A stretch of DNA of 64,000 nt from an uncultured Planctomycetota bacterium. GTDB taxonomy: Bacteria > Planctomycetota > UBA1135 > GCA-002686595. Under the pieces are notes generated by a model. That model did not search any database, was not told where the DNA came from, and saw only the letters and a program-made list of their open reading frames with translations. Of the stretch, positions 11,509 to 22,790 are shown piece by piece; within the stretch, counting starts at the first letter, position 1, and each line of letters opens with the position of its first letter. The position numbers were made by a program, and so were the translations under genes. The DNA lies in the NCBI GenBank assembly GCA_903928115.1, contig CAIYPP010000109.1, positions 1 to 64,000 on the forward strand, read 5' to 3'.

Positions 11509-13077
11509 CTAGCGCCTCCGAGACATCGCGACGACGAGTCCGAGTACCGCGCAGAGCCCCGGAAGCACGCCAAAGGCGAGCACGTTCAGAACCGTGAGTG
11601 CGTTCGTGTTGGCGAGGTCGAGTACGCGGCGATCCGTCTCGCGAGGGCGGATCACGAGCCGATAGTCGCGCTGACTCAGCCAGTTGAAGACGTTCATCAC
11701 GTAGTCGCGGTTGCGCGCGAGGATGTCGTTGCCGAGGACATCCGGCGCTCCCAGCGCGACGACACGCGCGGCCCGCCGCTCCCCTTCGGTCGCATCGACG
11801 AGCCCTTCGGGCGGAAATGCCAGCGCCATCGAGAGGGCAAAAGGCCCGCCTTCCTCTGAGCGCTGATCGAAGCGCCAGTCACCGCGGCCGCCCGACTGCG
11901 GCAGATCGCGCCACGACATGTCCGGACTGCGCAGCAAGTCGACCAAGAGAGAGTTTTGCGGCCGAACCCCCTCCGGCGCGAGCGCGCGCGCATTGGGAAG
12001 CCCGACGCGCTCCTCCGAGCGCCAGAGAGACTCGGTGATCGGATGGCGACGATCCAATCCTGCGCCCGCCACGACGATCGTGCCGCACTGCTCGATCCCC
12101 ATGCGCCACCCGCCGAAGCCGTCGGGAATCGGTTGGGCCACGTACCCCGCGCGCGCGGCGATGCCAAAGCGCGCCAGCAGAGCCTCGGGACTCCCGCTGG
12201 CGCCGAACAGACGCTCGTTGCCTGTGGTCGTGACCAACAGTCGGCCGCCGCTCTCGACGAAGCGCACGATCGTGTCGACTTCGGACGCCGAGAACGGCTG
12301 CTGCGGATCGACGATCGCGATCACGCGCGTCTCGGCAGGGACCTCAGGGCTCGCGCTCGGATCCCAGCGGTCTGCGCGCAGCCCGTCCGCGACGAGAGCG
12401 GAATGTAGCTTTCCGAGCGAGACGGGCTTGTCCAAGTCGAACAAGTCGCGCTCGCCGTGCCCCACGGTGAAGAGCACGCGCGGAGTCTCGTCGATCGACA
12501 CGCGCAGGAGCGCCATGCCGAGAGCCTCCTCGCCGCGGAACGCCTCCAAGGTCGGCTCGCTCTCGACGAGCGGATTGCCCGGATCGACGCGCGCGATGTC
12601 GCGCAGGAGCCGCAGCACGACCTTCTGCTTGCCGCACGTGACGACGACGACATTGTCCTCTTCGAGGTCGAGCTCCTTCATCCGCACCGACACCTTCGCG
12701 ACATCGGTGAGGTCGTGCTCGCGCACCTTGACTTGCGTCGGGAACTGGTTGCGCGCGACGTGCAGGAGCTCGCTCATGCGGCCCTGAGCCTCGGCTCCCA
12801 CGCGCGTGAGCGGATAGTCGAACGGCCGGAAGAAAACCTCGACGAGCACCGGCTCGGGCAGCTTCTCGACGAGCTCGGCGAGCGTCGTGTCGAGCGTGTT
12901 GCGGCCAACTGCGGTGAGGTCGAAGCGCCGCCGCAGCGCTGGGAGCGTCGCCAAGTACGTGACGACCACCGCGCCGAGCAGCGCGAGGGCCACGACCCCA
13001 AAGACCTGAAGCGACAGAGCCCAGCGGGACCAAGCCCCCGTGCCGCCGCGAGAACGATCCTGCGGGCTCACCACCAT
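11509..13077 (-). CDS. GldG-like ABC-transport accessory membrane protein
   Basis: The 522-residue product has a membrane segment near the N-terminus (about 20-42) and another at the very C-terminus (VLNVLAFGVLPGLCAVLGLVVAM). Between them is a GldG/ABC_transp_aux domain: a thioredoxin-like half around VLVEVFFRPFDYPLTR and a half beginning VLFTVGHGERD, the conserved glutamine-amidotransferase-like part (VIAIVDPQQPFSASEV, GGRLLVTT). ATG at 13077 is used; GTG at 13071 would give the GTGA overlap seen elsewhere and is equally likely. Family members are thought to form the periplasmic part of the exporter encoded by the next two genes. Confidence 0.82.
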   Translation of the reverse strand: MVVSPQDRSRGGTGAWSRWALSLQVFGVVALALLGAVVVTYLATLPALRRRFDLTAVGRNTLDTTLAELVEKLPEPVLVEVFFRPFDYPLTRVGAEAQGRMSELLHVARNQFPTQVKVREHDLTDVAKVSVRMKELDLEEDNVVVVTCGKQKVVLRLLRDIARVDPGNPLVESEPTLEAFRGEEALGMALLRVSIDETPRVLFTVGHGERDLFDLDKPVSLGKLHSALVADGLRADRWDPSASPEVPAETRVIAIVDPQQPFSASEVDTIVRFVESGGRLLVTTTGNERLFGASGSPEALLARFGIAARAGYVAQPIPDGFGGWRMGIEQCGTIVVAGAGLDRRHPITESLWRSEERVGLPNARALAPEGVRPQNSLLVDLLRSPDMSWRDLPQSGGRGDWRFDQRSEEGGPFALSMALAFPPEGLVDATEGERRAARVVALGAPDVLGNDILARNRDYVMNVFNWLSQRDYRLVIRPRETDRRVLDLANTNALTVLNVLAFGVLPGLCAVLGLVVAMSRRR

Positions 13078-13814
13078 CGGCGTGCCTCCAAGACGCGGGT
13101 CGCGAGGAACGAGAAGAATCCCGTCCAGACAAGGAAAAACAGGACGTGCTTCGTGTCGAGCGCGCCGACGACGAAGCTCGCTTGGAACTGGGTGATCACG
13201 TTCGCGTGGCCGAGCATCACGCGCAGGGGCGAGCCCGGCGGGAGCGCCAGCAGGGCGTCGAGGAACGGCAGCGAGAGAATCGCCGCGTTGGCGATCGTCG
13301 CGAAGAACGCTGCGAGGAGCGGCGTGTTCGTCACCGCACTGATCGAGAGCCCGATCGCGCAGAAGAGCGCCGACACCAGAGTCGCCCCGAAAACGCCGGA
13401 GAGGAGTGGCGTCCAATCGGGCGCAGTGCCGAGCGCAGCGGCCGCCGCGCCGTAGACCAGCGCGCTCGACCAGAGCACGGCCATCAGAGTCGTCGCGGCG
13501 AGGAGCTTGCCGAGCACGACGGCGAAGTCGTGGACGGGCGCCGTCAACAAAAACTCGAGCACGCCCGTGCGCGCCTCCTCGCTGAACATACGCATCGTGA
13601 CGAGCGGGGGCAGCAGCACGACGAGCAGCCAGAAGGTGTAGCTCCCGCCGAGCAGGAACGACATCGACGCAAGCACGTCGCCGCCGAATCCCTTGACCGA
13701 AAGCACGAAGAAGAAGCCGTTGAACGCGAGCGCGATCGCCAAGAGCACCCACGCCAGCGGCGAGAGGAACAGCCCCGCGAGCTCGCGGCGATAGATCGTC
13801 CAAGCCCCGCTCAC
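13068..13814 (-). CDS. ABC-2 type transporter permease
   Basis: The 248-residue integral membrane protein has six predicted hydrophobic segments (for example WVLLAIALAFNGFFFVL, FWLLVVLLPPLVTM and LFFLVWTGFFSFLATRVL). The conserved ABC-2 element RMFSEEARTGVLEFLLTAPV lies after the second segment. It pairs with the ATPase encoded immediately upstream; its GTG start overlaps that stop (GTGA at 13811-13814). Permeases in this cassette type export an unknown substrate, and GldF is the best-known relative. Confidence 0.88.
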   Translation of the reverse strand: MSGAWTIYRRELAGLFLSPLAWVLLAIALAFNGFFFVLSVKGFGGDVLASMSFLLGGSYTFWLLVVLLPPLVTMRMFSEEARTGVLEFLLTAPVHDFAVVLGKLLAATTLMAVLWSSALVYGAAAAALGTAPDWTPLLSGVFGATLVSALFCAIGLSISAVTNTPLLAAFFATIANAAILSLPFLDALLALPPGSPLRVMLGHANVITQFQASFVVGALDTKHVLFFLVWTGFFSFLATRVLEARRWW

Positions 13815-14983
13815 GCGTGTCCCTCCGGCGGTGCGCCCGGACCGTCGATCGGCTTGGGCTTCGAGAGGTCGCGCGACGCGCCCATGTCGAAGGGATTCAA
13901 GTTGTAGACGATCTTGCCCTGTGCTGGCGCCGCTTGCGGGGCGGGCGACGGAGCCGCGGACTTGAGGGTCGGAGAGACTTCGAGCGCGATCGGAGCCTCG
14001 ACCTGCGCGGCCGGGACCTCGGTCGCAGAGGGCTCCACGAGCTGTTCCGTCGGAAGATCGAGTGCGATCCGTGCGAAGAGCTGCTCCAACGTCGGCCGCT
14101 GCCACGAGAGCTCGCGGATCGCCCAGCGCTTCGCATTGGCGAGCGCGCCGACGTCTTCGCGCAGATCGTCGCTGCACGGAATTTCGAAGACGTGGTGGAC
14201 CCCGAGGCGGCCGCGATCGAGGACGTCTCGCACGCCGGGGAGCGCCTTCAGGAGCCGCACCGCCGCTGCCACGTCGCCTCCGACGAACGCTTCGAGGCGC
14301 AGCTTCGCTCCCCCGCCGAGCTGTCGGACGAGATCGTCCTTGGTTCCATCGGCCGCGATGCGCCCCTTGGAGAGGATGATCACGCGCGGGCACACCGCCT
14401 CGATCTCGGGCAGGATGTGGCTCGAGAGCAGCACCGTGTGCTCGCGGCCGAGCTCGACCAACAGCTTGCGCATCTCGAGGCGCTGCAGCGGATCGAGGCC
14501 GCTGGTCGGCTCGTCGAGGATCAGGACCTTGGGCTCGGGCAGGAGCGCCACCGCGATCCCGACGCGCTGGCGCTGGCCGCGCGAGAGTCCGCCGATGATC
14601 GCGCGGGAGCGATCGAGGATGCCCGCGCGCTCGAGGACGAACGGAATGCGCGCACGGCGCTCGCTGCGCGACAGTCCGTGCAGTCGCCCCTGGAAGTCGA
14701 GCATCTCCTCGACGCGGTGCTCGGCGTACAGCGGCACCGACTCGGGCAGATACCCGATGCGCTTGCGAACCTCGAGCGACTGACGCAGCACGTCGAAGCC
14801 CGCGACCTCCGCCGAGCCGCTCGACGCGGGCAGGTAGCCCGAGAGGATGCGCATGGTGGTCGACTTGCCGGCCCCGTTGGGGCCGAGAAAGCCCACCACC
14901 TCGCCGGGTTCGAGGTGGAACGAGAGCCCCTCGATGGCGGTGTGCGGGCCGAAGCGGCGGGTCAGATCGCGTACGGTGATCAC
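13811..14983 (-). CDS. ABC-2 type transporter ATPase (GldA-like)
   Basis: The 390-residue ATPase carries Walker A GPNGAGKST near residue 37, a Q-loop GYLPESVPLY, signature LSRGQRQRV (Arg in place of the second Gly of LSGGQ, common in this subfamily), Walker B VLILDEPTSGLDP and the switch His in SSHILPE. Residues after about 300 form a Pro/Ala-rich tail unlike the compact GldA. Start GTG at 14983 was chosen because the protein then begins at the first beta strand (ITVRDLTRRFG), and because a promoter lies just 10 bp upstream. An ATG at 15058 would add 25 residues of low conservation. Confidence 0.9.
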   Translation of the reverse strand: MITVRDLTRRFGPHTAIEGLSFHLEPGEVVGFLGPNGAGKSTTMRILSGYLPASSGSAEVAGFDVLRQSLEVRKRIGYLPESVPLYAEHRVEEMLDFQGRLHGLSRSERRARIPFVLERAGILDRSRAIIGGLSRGQRQRVGIAVALLPEPKVLILDEPTSGLDPLQRLEMRKLLVELGREHTVLLSSHILPEIEAVCPRVIILSKGRIAADGTKDDLVRQLGGGAKLRLEAFVGGDVAAAVRLLKALPGVRDVLDRGRLGVHHVFEIPCSDDLREDVGALANAKRWAIRELSWQRPTLEQLFARIALDLPTEQLVEPSATEVPAAQVEAPIALEVSPTLKSAAPSPAPQAAPAQGKIVYNLNPFDMGASRDLSKPKPIDGPGAPPEGHA

Positions 14984-14993
14984 GGGGCGGAGA

Positions 14994-15022
14994 ACAGTAA
15001 CGGGGGCCGCGCGCTTCCTCAA
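14994..15022 (-). promoter_or_regulatory. Predicted promoter of the ABC cassette, leaderless
   Basis: On the minus strand TTGAGG (15017-15022) and TACTGT (14994-14999) are 17 bp apart. The GTG start of the ATPase lies 10 bp after the -10, so transcription would begin about 3-4 nt before the codon. The stretch after the -10 is TCTCCGCCCC, close to the CYYYGCCCC element shared by other promoters in this window. Confidence 0.5.
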
Positions 15023-15068
15023 CGCGGAGCGCAGCCCTCGGAGCGGCGGGCACCCCACGGGAACGAGA

Positions 15069-15101
15069 TCGCCCGCGCCCCCTCAACGCAGCCGCGGGCG
15101 A
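15069..15101 (-). terminator. Hairpin downstream of dnaK
   Basis: TCGCCCGCG (15069-15077) and CGCGGGCGA (15093-15101) form a perfect 9-bp stem with a 15-nt loop, starting 27 nt after the dnaK stop. There is no T-tract, as expected for this GC-rich genome, so it may act as a terminator or as a 3' stabiliser. Confidence 0.5.
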
Positions 15102-15127
15102 CCGGTTCGAGCCAACTTCGCGCGGAG

Positions 15128-17059
<1,932 letters not shown>

Positions 17060-17171
17060 AGGAAGTTCCGTCCTTGTCTGAGGTGCCTGACCTCTCACGA
17101 GGATCAAACTCCGTGCCAGTCGGGGTTCCGTGCTGGGAACGGCCTCCACGGGCCAGAGAAGGGCACCTTTT

Positions 17172-17215
17172 CTGCCAGAATGGCGCACTCATACAGCGCG
17201 CTGCCAGCGTGGCAG
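17172..17215. promoter_or_regulatory. Paired palindromes flanking a possible dnaK -10 element
   Basis: CTGCCAGCGTGGCAG (17201-17215) is a perfect 6-bp inverted repeat with a 3-bp spacer. A second, imperfect copy, CTGCCAGAATGGCGC, lies at 17172-17186. Their centres are 29 bp apart, close to three helical turns. On the minus strand the hexamer TATGAG (17188-17193) lies exactly between them, in position to be a -10 for dnaK. It is neither CIRCE nor HAIR. The layout looks like a dimeric repressor operator, but this is inference. Confidence 0.4.
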
Positions 17216-17259
17216 ATTCCGGGATTCGGATTCCGCCGACCTGCGTCCCAAGGGCGGGA

Positions 17260-17265
17260 TAGCCT
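17260..17265 (+). promoter_or_regulatory. Possible -10 of the large secreted repeat protein gene
   Basis: TAGCCT at 17260-17265 matches the TANNCT form of -10 seen at several promoters here. The -35 region is poor. It would give a leader of about 70 nt before the ATG at 17343. The rest of the 283-bp gap between dnaK and this gene contains only the paired palindromes described separately. Confidence 0.3.
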
Positions 17266-17342
17266 CTCCACAAGGACTCTCTTCCCACGCCCGACGCACA
17301 TCCGCAGCGCCGGCGCAATCACCTGCTCGCAAACGAACACCC

Positions 17343-20300
17343 ATGCAACTCCGCTCTCTCAGCCGCATCCCGACCGCCCTCGTGCTTGCCGCGTCGCTCC
17401 TGCTCACCTCCGCCGCGTCCGCTCAGTCCGGCGACGTGATGGCGATCGGCTACGACGCCTCGAACCCGCCCACGGCCGCCGAGGTCGCGCGCCACAACGC
17501 CGCCAACCCGCGCCCCGAGTACTTCGTGGGCCCGCGCTGGAGCGGTGCCGTCGGCTCTCCGCGCGTGGTCACGTGGAGCCTCGTCCCCGACGGCGTGCTC
17601 ATCCCTTCGGTGATCGGCGAGAACGCCGGCTTCAGCGGTCTGTTCAATCGCCTCGACGGTGCCTTCCTCGCCGCAGGCGGCCGCAGCGCGTGGATCCAGA
17701 GCGTGCAGGAAACGTTCGACCGCTGGGAGGCCCTCTCGGGCGTCGACTTCCAGCGCGTCACGGTTGCTGGACAGGACTGGGATGACGGTGCCGCGTGGGG
17801 CTCGACCGGAAGTGCGACCCGCGGCGACATCCGCATCTCGATGAAGCGCATCGACGCCAACGGACCCATCTCTGCCGTCGCCTACTTCCCCGGCAACGGC
17901 GACATCGTTCTCGACCGCACGGAGAACTGGGGCGACGTCACAAACCTCAACCTATACCTGCGCAACCACTTGATGTGGGCCGAGGGCATCGCCATCGGCG
18001 TCGACCTCGCCTGTCCTTCGGACGGAACGAAGCTGATGGAACCGGTCATCCCGGTCAGCTTCGATGGTCCGCGCCAGGACGACATCCGCGCCGTGCAGCG
18101 CCTCTATGGCGATCCCAACGAGCTCGATGACTCGATTGCCGCGGGAACAGACCTCGGCGCACTGCCGGTCGGCTCGTCGCTCTCGCTGGGCGACCTGCCG
18201 CTGCCCGTCACCGGTGCGAACGACGTCAACGCCTCGCTGCTCTCCATCGATGCCGATGGTGAGAGTGACTTCTTCCGCTTCTCCATCCCGACCCCCGGCG
18301 TCGCGAACATCACGGTGACGCCGATCGGCAGTGTCTATGACCTCGGCCCGAGCGGCGTCGGCGGCTGCATCAACAACGGACGCTACGACGCGAGCATTGC
18401 GGCGGACCTCGAAGTCGAGGTTCTGTCCGCCAGCGGCACCCAGCTCGGTGTGAGCACGGGTACGGCGATCGGTTTGCCCGAAACGCTCCGGCTCGTGGGT
18501 CTGCGGACTGCGGGCAACTACGCGATTCGAGTCTTTGAAAACGGCTCCCCCGTCGCTTCGCAGCTCTACCGCCTCGACATCTCGATCGCGCCTTGCACGA
18601 TCGACAGCGACGGGGACGGTACCGCGGATTGCAGCGACTTCTGTCCCGCAGACCCGCTCAAGACCGCGCCCGGCATCTGCGGCTGCGGAGTCGCGGACGC
18701 CGACACGGACCAAGATGGCACGGCCGACTGCAACGATCTCTGTCCGCTGGATGCGAACAAGGTCGCGCCGGGCGTGTGCGGCTGCGGCGTTTCCGACGTG
18801 GATAGCGACCAAGACGGCACGGCGGACTGCCTCGATCTCTGCCCCCAAGACGCGAGCAAGGTCGCGCCGGGCATCTGCGGCTGCGGTGTAGCCGACGCGG
18901 ACAGCGACCAAGACGGAACGGCCGACTGCAACGACCTCTGTCCGCAGGACGCGGGCAAGATCGCGCCGGGCGCTTGCGGGTGCGGCGTCTCGGACGCTGA
19001 CGCGGACGGTGACGGCACGCCCAACTGCAACGATCAGTGCCCGCAGGATCGCTCGAAGGTTCTCCCCGGGGCGTGCGGGTGCGGCGTGCCCGATACGGAT
19101 TCCGACGGCGACGGCACCGCCAACTGCAACGACGGCTGTCCGCAGGACGCGAGCAAAGTCGCGCCGGGCGTGTGCGGCTGCGGCGTGAGCGACGCGGACT
19201 CGGACCAGGACGGCACCGCGGACTGCAACGACCTGTGCCCGCAAGATGCGAACAAGGTCGCGCCGGGCGTGTGCGGCTGCGGCGTGGCCGACGTCGACAC
19301 CGACGGGGACCTAGTGCTCGACTGCAACGACGGCTGCCCGCAGGACGCCCTCAAGATCGCCGCGGGCCAGTGCGGCTGCGGCGTCGCGGACACCGATGCC
19401 GATGCGGACGGCGTGGCCGACTGCAATGACCTCTGCCCGCAGGACGCCGGCAAGGTCGCTCCGGGCCAGTGCGGCTGCGGCGTCGCCGACACGGACAGCG
19501 ATCAAGACGGCACTGCCGACTGCAACGATCTCTGCCCGCAGGACGCGGGCAAGGTTGCGCCGGGCATCTGCGGCTGTGGCGTGGCCGACACCGACAGCGA
19601 CCAAGACGGAACGGCGGACTGCAATGACCTCTGCCCGCAAGATGCGGCCAAGGTTGCGCCGGGCATCTGCGGCTGCGGCGTGGCCGACGCCGACAGCGAC
19701 CAAGACGGCACGGCCGACTGCAACGACGGCTGCCCGACGGACGCGGCCAAGGTGGCTCCGGGCCTGTGCGGCTGCGGCGTGGCCGACGTCGACAGCGACG
19801 GCGACCTCGTGCTCGACTGCAACGACGGCTGCCCGCAAGACGCTTCGAAGGTGGCTCCGGGACAGTGTGGCTGCGGCATCGCGGATGTCGACGCCGATGG
19901 CGACGGCACGGCCGACTGCAACGACCTCTGCCCGCAGGACGCGAGCAAGGTGGCTCCGGGCACGTGTGGCTGCGGTGTGAGCGACGCCGACTCGGACCAA
20001 GACGGTGCGGCGGACTGCGTGGACCTCTGCCCGCAAGACGCGAACAAGGTGGAGCCGGGCGCCTGCGGCTGCGGCGTCGCGGACGTCGACTCCGACGGCG
20101 ATCAGCTGCTGGACTGCGTGGACGGCTGCCCGCAGGATCCGCTGAAGTCGTCTCCGGGCCAGTGCGGCTGTGGGGCTGCGGACATCGATTCGGACGGCGA
20201 CGGCACGGCCGACTGCGTGGACCTGTGCCCGCAGGACGCGCTCAAGGTCGCCCCGGGCCAATGTGGCTGCGGTGTGCCCGATGCCGACAGCGACAACGAC

Positions 20301-21335
20301 GGCACCGTCAACTGCCTCGACGGCTGCCCGAATGACCCGCTCAAGGTGGCTCCGGGCGCCTGCGGCTGCGGCGTGAGCGACATCGATTCGGACGGGGACG
20401 GCGTCGCCAACTGCAACGACCAGTGCCCCAACGACGCGGCCAAGGTTGCGCCGGGCGTGTGCGGCTGTGGCGTGTCCGATCAGGACAGCGACGGCGACCT
20501 GACGCCGGACTGCAACGATGGGTGCCCAAACGACCCGACGAAGGTCGCGCCGGGAGTCTGCGGCTGCGGCGTGGCCGAGACGGACACGGACGGCGACGCC
20601 GTGCCCGACTGCATCGACAACTGCGTGAGCCTGGCGAACGCGCTCCAGCTCGATGCCGACGGCGACCAAGTGGGCGACGACTGCGACAACTGCCCGTCGC
20701 ACCCGAACTCGGGTCAGGGCGACTGCGACAACGACGGCGTGGGTGACGTGTGCGCCCTCGCCACCGGTCTCGAGCAAGACTGCGACAACAACGGCGTGCC
20801 CGACAGCTGCCAGCCCGACTGCAACCAAAACGGTCGCGTCGACGCCTGCGACATCCTGATGGGCACGAGCCTCGACTTGAACGCAGACTCGATCCCGGAC
20901 GACTGCCAGATCGCCTGCCCGTCGATCCAGACGTACTGCACGGCCAAGGTCAACAGCCTCGGCTGCAGCCCCACGATCGCCGGCCTCGGCGTGCCCAGCG
21001 CCTCCGCATCCTCGGGCTTCATCGTGAGCTGCTCGCAGGTCCTACCGAACCGCACCGGTCAGCTGTTCTACGGCCGGGGCCAGAACAGCGCGCCGTTCCA
21101 AGGTGGCTTCATCTGCATCCAGTCCCCGCTGCGTCGCACGCCGCTTCAGCTCGCGAGCGGCGGCACGGGCTGCGGCGGATCCTACGCCTTCGACTTCAAC
21201 GTGTGGATGGCCTCCGGCGTCGATCCCTCGCTCGTCGCGGGCACGAACGTCTTCGCTTGCTGGTGGATGCGCGATCCCGGCGCGTCGTTCAACACGGGCG
21301 TCTCGAATGCGATGACGTTCACGATCTGCCCCTGA
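17343..21335 (+). CDS. Secreted matrixin-like pseudoprotease with 20 Cys-rich calcium-type repeats
   Basis: The 1330-residue product has a signal peptide ending near ASAQS (residue about 29). Residues about 75-255 resemble matrixin-type metalloproteases, with the downstream block TKLMEP and DDIRAVQRLYGD intact. However, the place of HExxHxxGxxH reads WAEGIAIGVDL (212-222): only the Gly is kept, so zinc binding is lost. Residues about 260-415 look like a PPC-type beta domain. Then come 20 uninterrupted repeats of 33 residues, each with a DxDxDG calcium-type loop and four cysteines. A few TSP3-like loops follow. The tail (about 1200-1330) begins YCTAKVNSLGC and is a C-terminal domain typical of some planctomycetes, perhaps for surface sorting. 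Function unknown; probably an extracellular, calcium-stiffened rod. Confidence 0.85.
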   Translation: MQLRSLSRIPTALVLAASLLLTSAASAQSGDVMAIGYDASNPPTAAEVARHNAANPRPEYFVGPRWSGAVGSPRVVTWSLVPDGVLIPSVIGENAGFSGLFNRLDGAFLAAGGRSAWIQSVQETFDRWEALSGVDFQRVTVAGQDWDDGAAWGSTGSATRGDIRISMKRIDANGPISAVAYFPGNGDIVLDRTENWGDVTNLNLYLRNHLMWAEGIAIGVDLACPSDGTKLMEPVIPVSFDGPRQDDIRAVQRLYGDPNELDDSIAAGTDLGALPVGSSLSLGDLPLPVTGANDVNASLLSIDADGESDFFRFSIPTPGVANITVTPIGSVYDLGPSGVGGCINNGRYDASIAADLEVEVLSASGTQLGVSTGTAIGLPETLRLVGLRTAGNYAIRVFENGSPVASQLYRLDISIAPCTIDSDGDGTADCSDFCPADPLKTAPGICGCGVADADTDQDGTADCNDLCPLDANKVAPGVCGCGVSDVDSDQDGTADCLDLCPQDASKVAPGICGCGVADADSDQDGTADCNDLCPQDAGKIAPGACGCGVSDADADGDGTPNCNDQCPQDRSKVLPGACGCGVPDTDSDGDGTANCNDGCPQDASKVAPGVCGCGVSDADSDQDGTADCNDLCPQDANKVAPGVCGCGVADVDTDGDLVLDCNDGCPQDALKIAAGQCGCGVADTDADADGVADCNDLCPQDAGKVAPGQCGCGVADTDSDQDGTADCNDLCPQDAGKVAPGICGCGVADTDSDQDGTADCNDLCPQDAAKVAPGICGCGVADADSDQDGTADCNDGCPTDAAKVAPGLCGCGVADVDSDGDLVLDCNDGCPQDASKVAPGQCGCGIADVDADGDGTADCNDLCPQDASKVAPGTCGCGVSDADSDQDGAADCVDLCPQDANKVEPGACGCGVADVDSDGDQLLDCVDGCPQDPLKSSPGQCGCGAADIDSDGDGTADCVDLCPQDALKVAPGQCGCGVPDADSDNDGTVNCLDGCPNDPLKVAPGACGCGVSDIDSDGDGVANCNDQCPNDAAKVAPGVCGCGVSDQDSDGDLTPDCNDGCPNDPTKVAPGVCGCGVAETDTDGDAVPDCIDNCVSLANALQLDADGDQVGDDCDNCPSHPNSGQGDCDNDGVGDVCALATGLEQDCDNNGVPDSCQPDCNQNGRVDACDILMGTSLDLNADSIPDDCQIACPSIQTYCTAKVNSLGCSPTIAGLGVPSASASSGFIVSCSQVLPNRTGQLFYGRGQNSAPFQGGFICIQSPLRRTPLQLASGGTGCGGSYAFDFNVWMASGVDPSLVAGTNVFACWWMRDPGASFNTGVSNAMTFTICP
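18603..20582 (+). repeat. Tandem array of 20 in-frame 99-bp repeats
   Basis: Twenty units of exactly 99 bp run without any insertion or deletion, from 18603 to 20582. The consensus amino-acid unit has D at 1, 3 and 5, G at 6, D-C at 9-10, C-P at 14-15, K at 20, P-G at 23-24 and C-G-C-G at 26-29. Units 8 and 13 share a DLVLDCNDGC variant in the same neighbourhood, which suggests duplication of a block of about five units. Confidence 0.95.
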
Positions 21336-21386
21336 GCCTCGGAAAGAGCCTCGCAGGCTAGCGGCCGCGACGAGCGGCGATCACGA

Positions 21387-21421
21387 GCGCGGCGCGCACC
21401 TCGAACGGGGGCGCGCCGCGC
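21387..21421. terminator. Bidirectional hairpin between convergent genes
   Basis: GCGCGGCGCGC (21387-21397) and GCGCGCCGCGC (21411-21421) form a perfect 11-bp stem with a 13-nt loop. On the plus strand it is followed by GCCTGTTTC. It sits between the stops of the repeat-protein gene (21335) and the response-regulator gene (21429), as expected of a shared terminator. Confidence 0.65.
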
Positions 21422-21428
21422 GCCTGTT

Positions 21429-22786
<1,358 letters not shown>

Positions 22787-22790
<4 letters not shown>

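Noticed and set aside
17060-17171. CIRCE operator upstream of dnaK
   Set aside because: Only a lone GAGTGC half-site is present (minus strand, 17185-17190); the GAGTGC-N-GCACTC pairing is missing.
17163-17230. Sigma-54 promoter near dnaK, suggested by TGGCA elements and the NtrC-type regulator downstream
   Set aside because: No TGGC-N9-TTGC spacing is found; the TGGCA elements belong to the palindromes.
18603-20582. The 99-bp repeats as a CRISPR-like or non-coding array
   Set aside because: Units are contiguous without spacers, are in frame and carry clear protein-level conservation.
17952-20828. Long open frames on the minus strand opposite the repeat protein (430 and 505 codons)
   Set aside because: They mirror the 99-bp repeats and GC-rich codons; their Val/Ala/Arg-rich products have no start context or domain.
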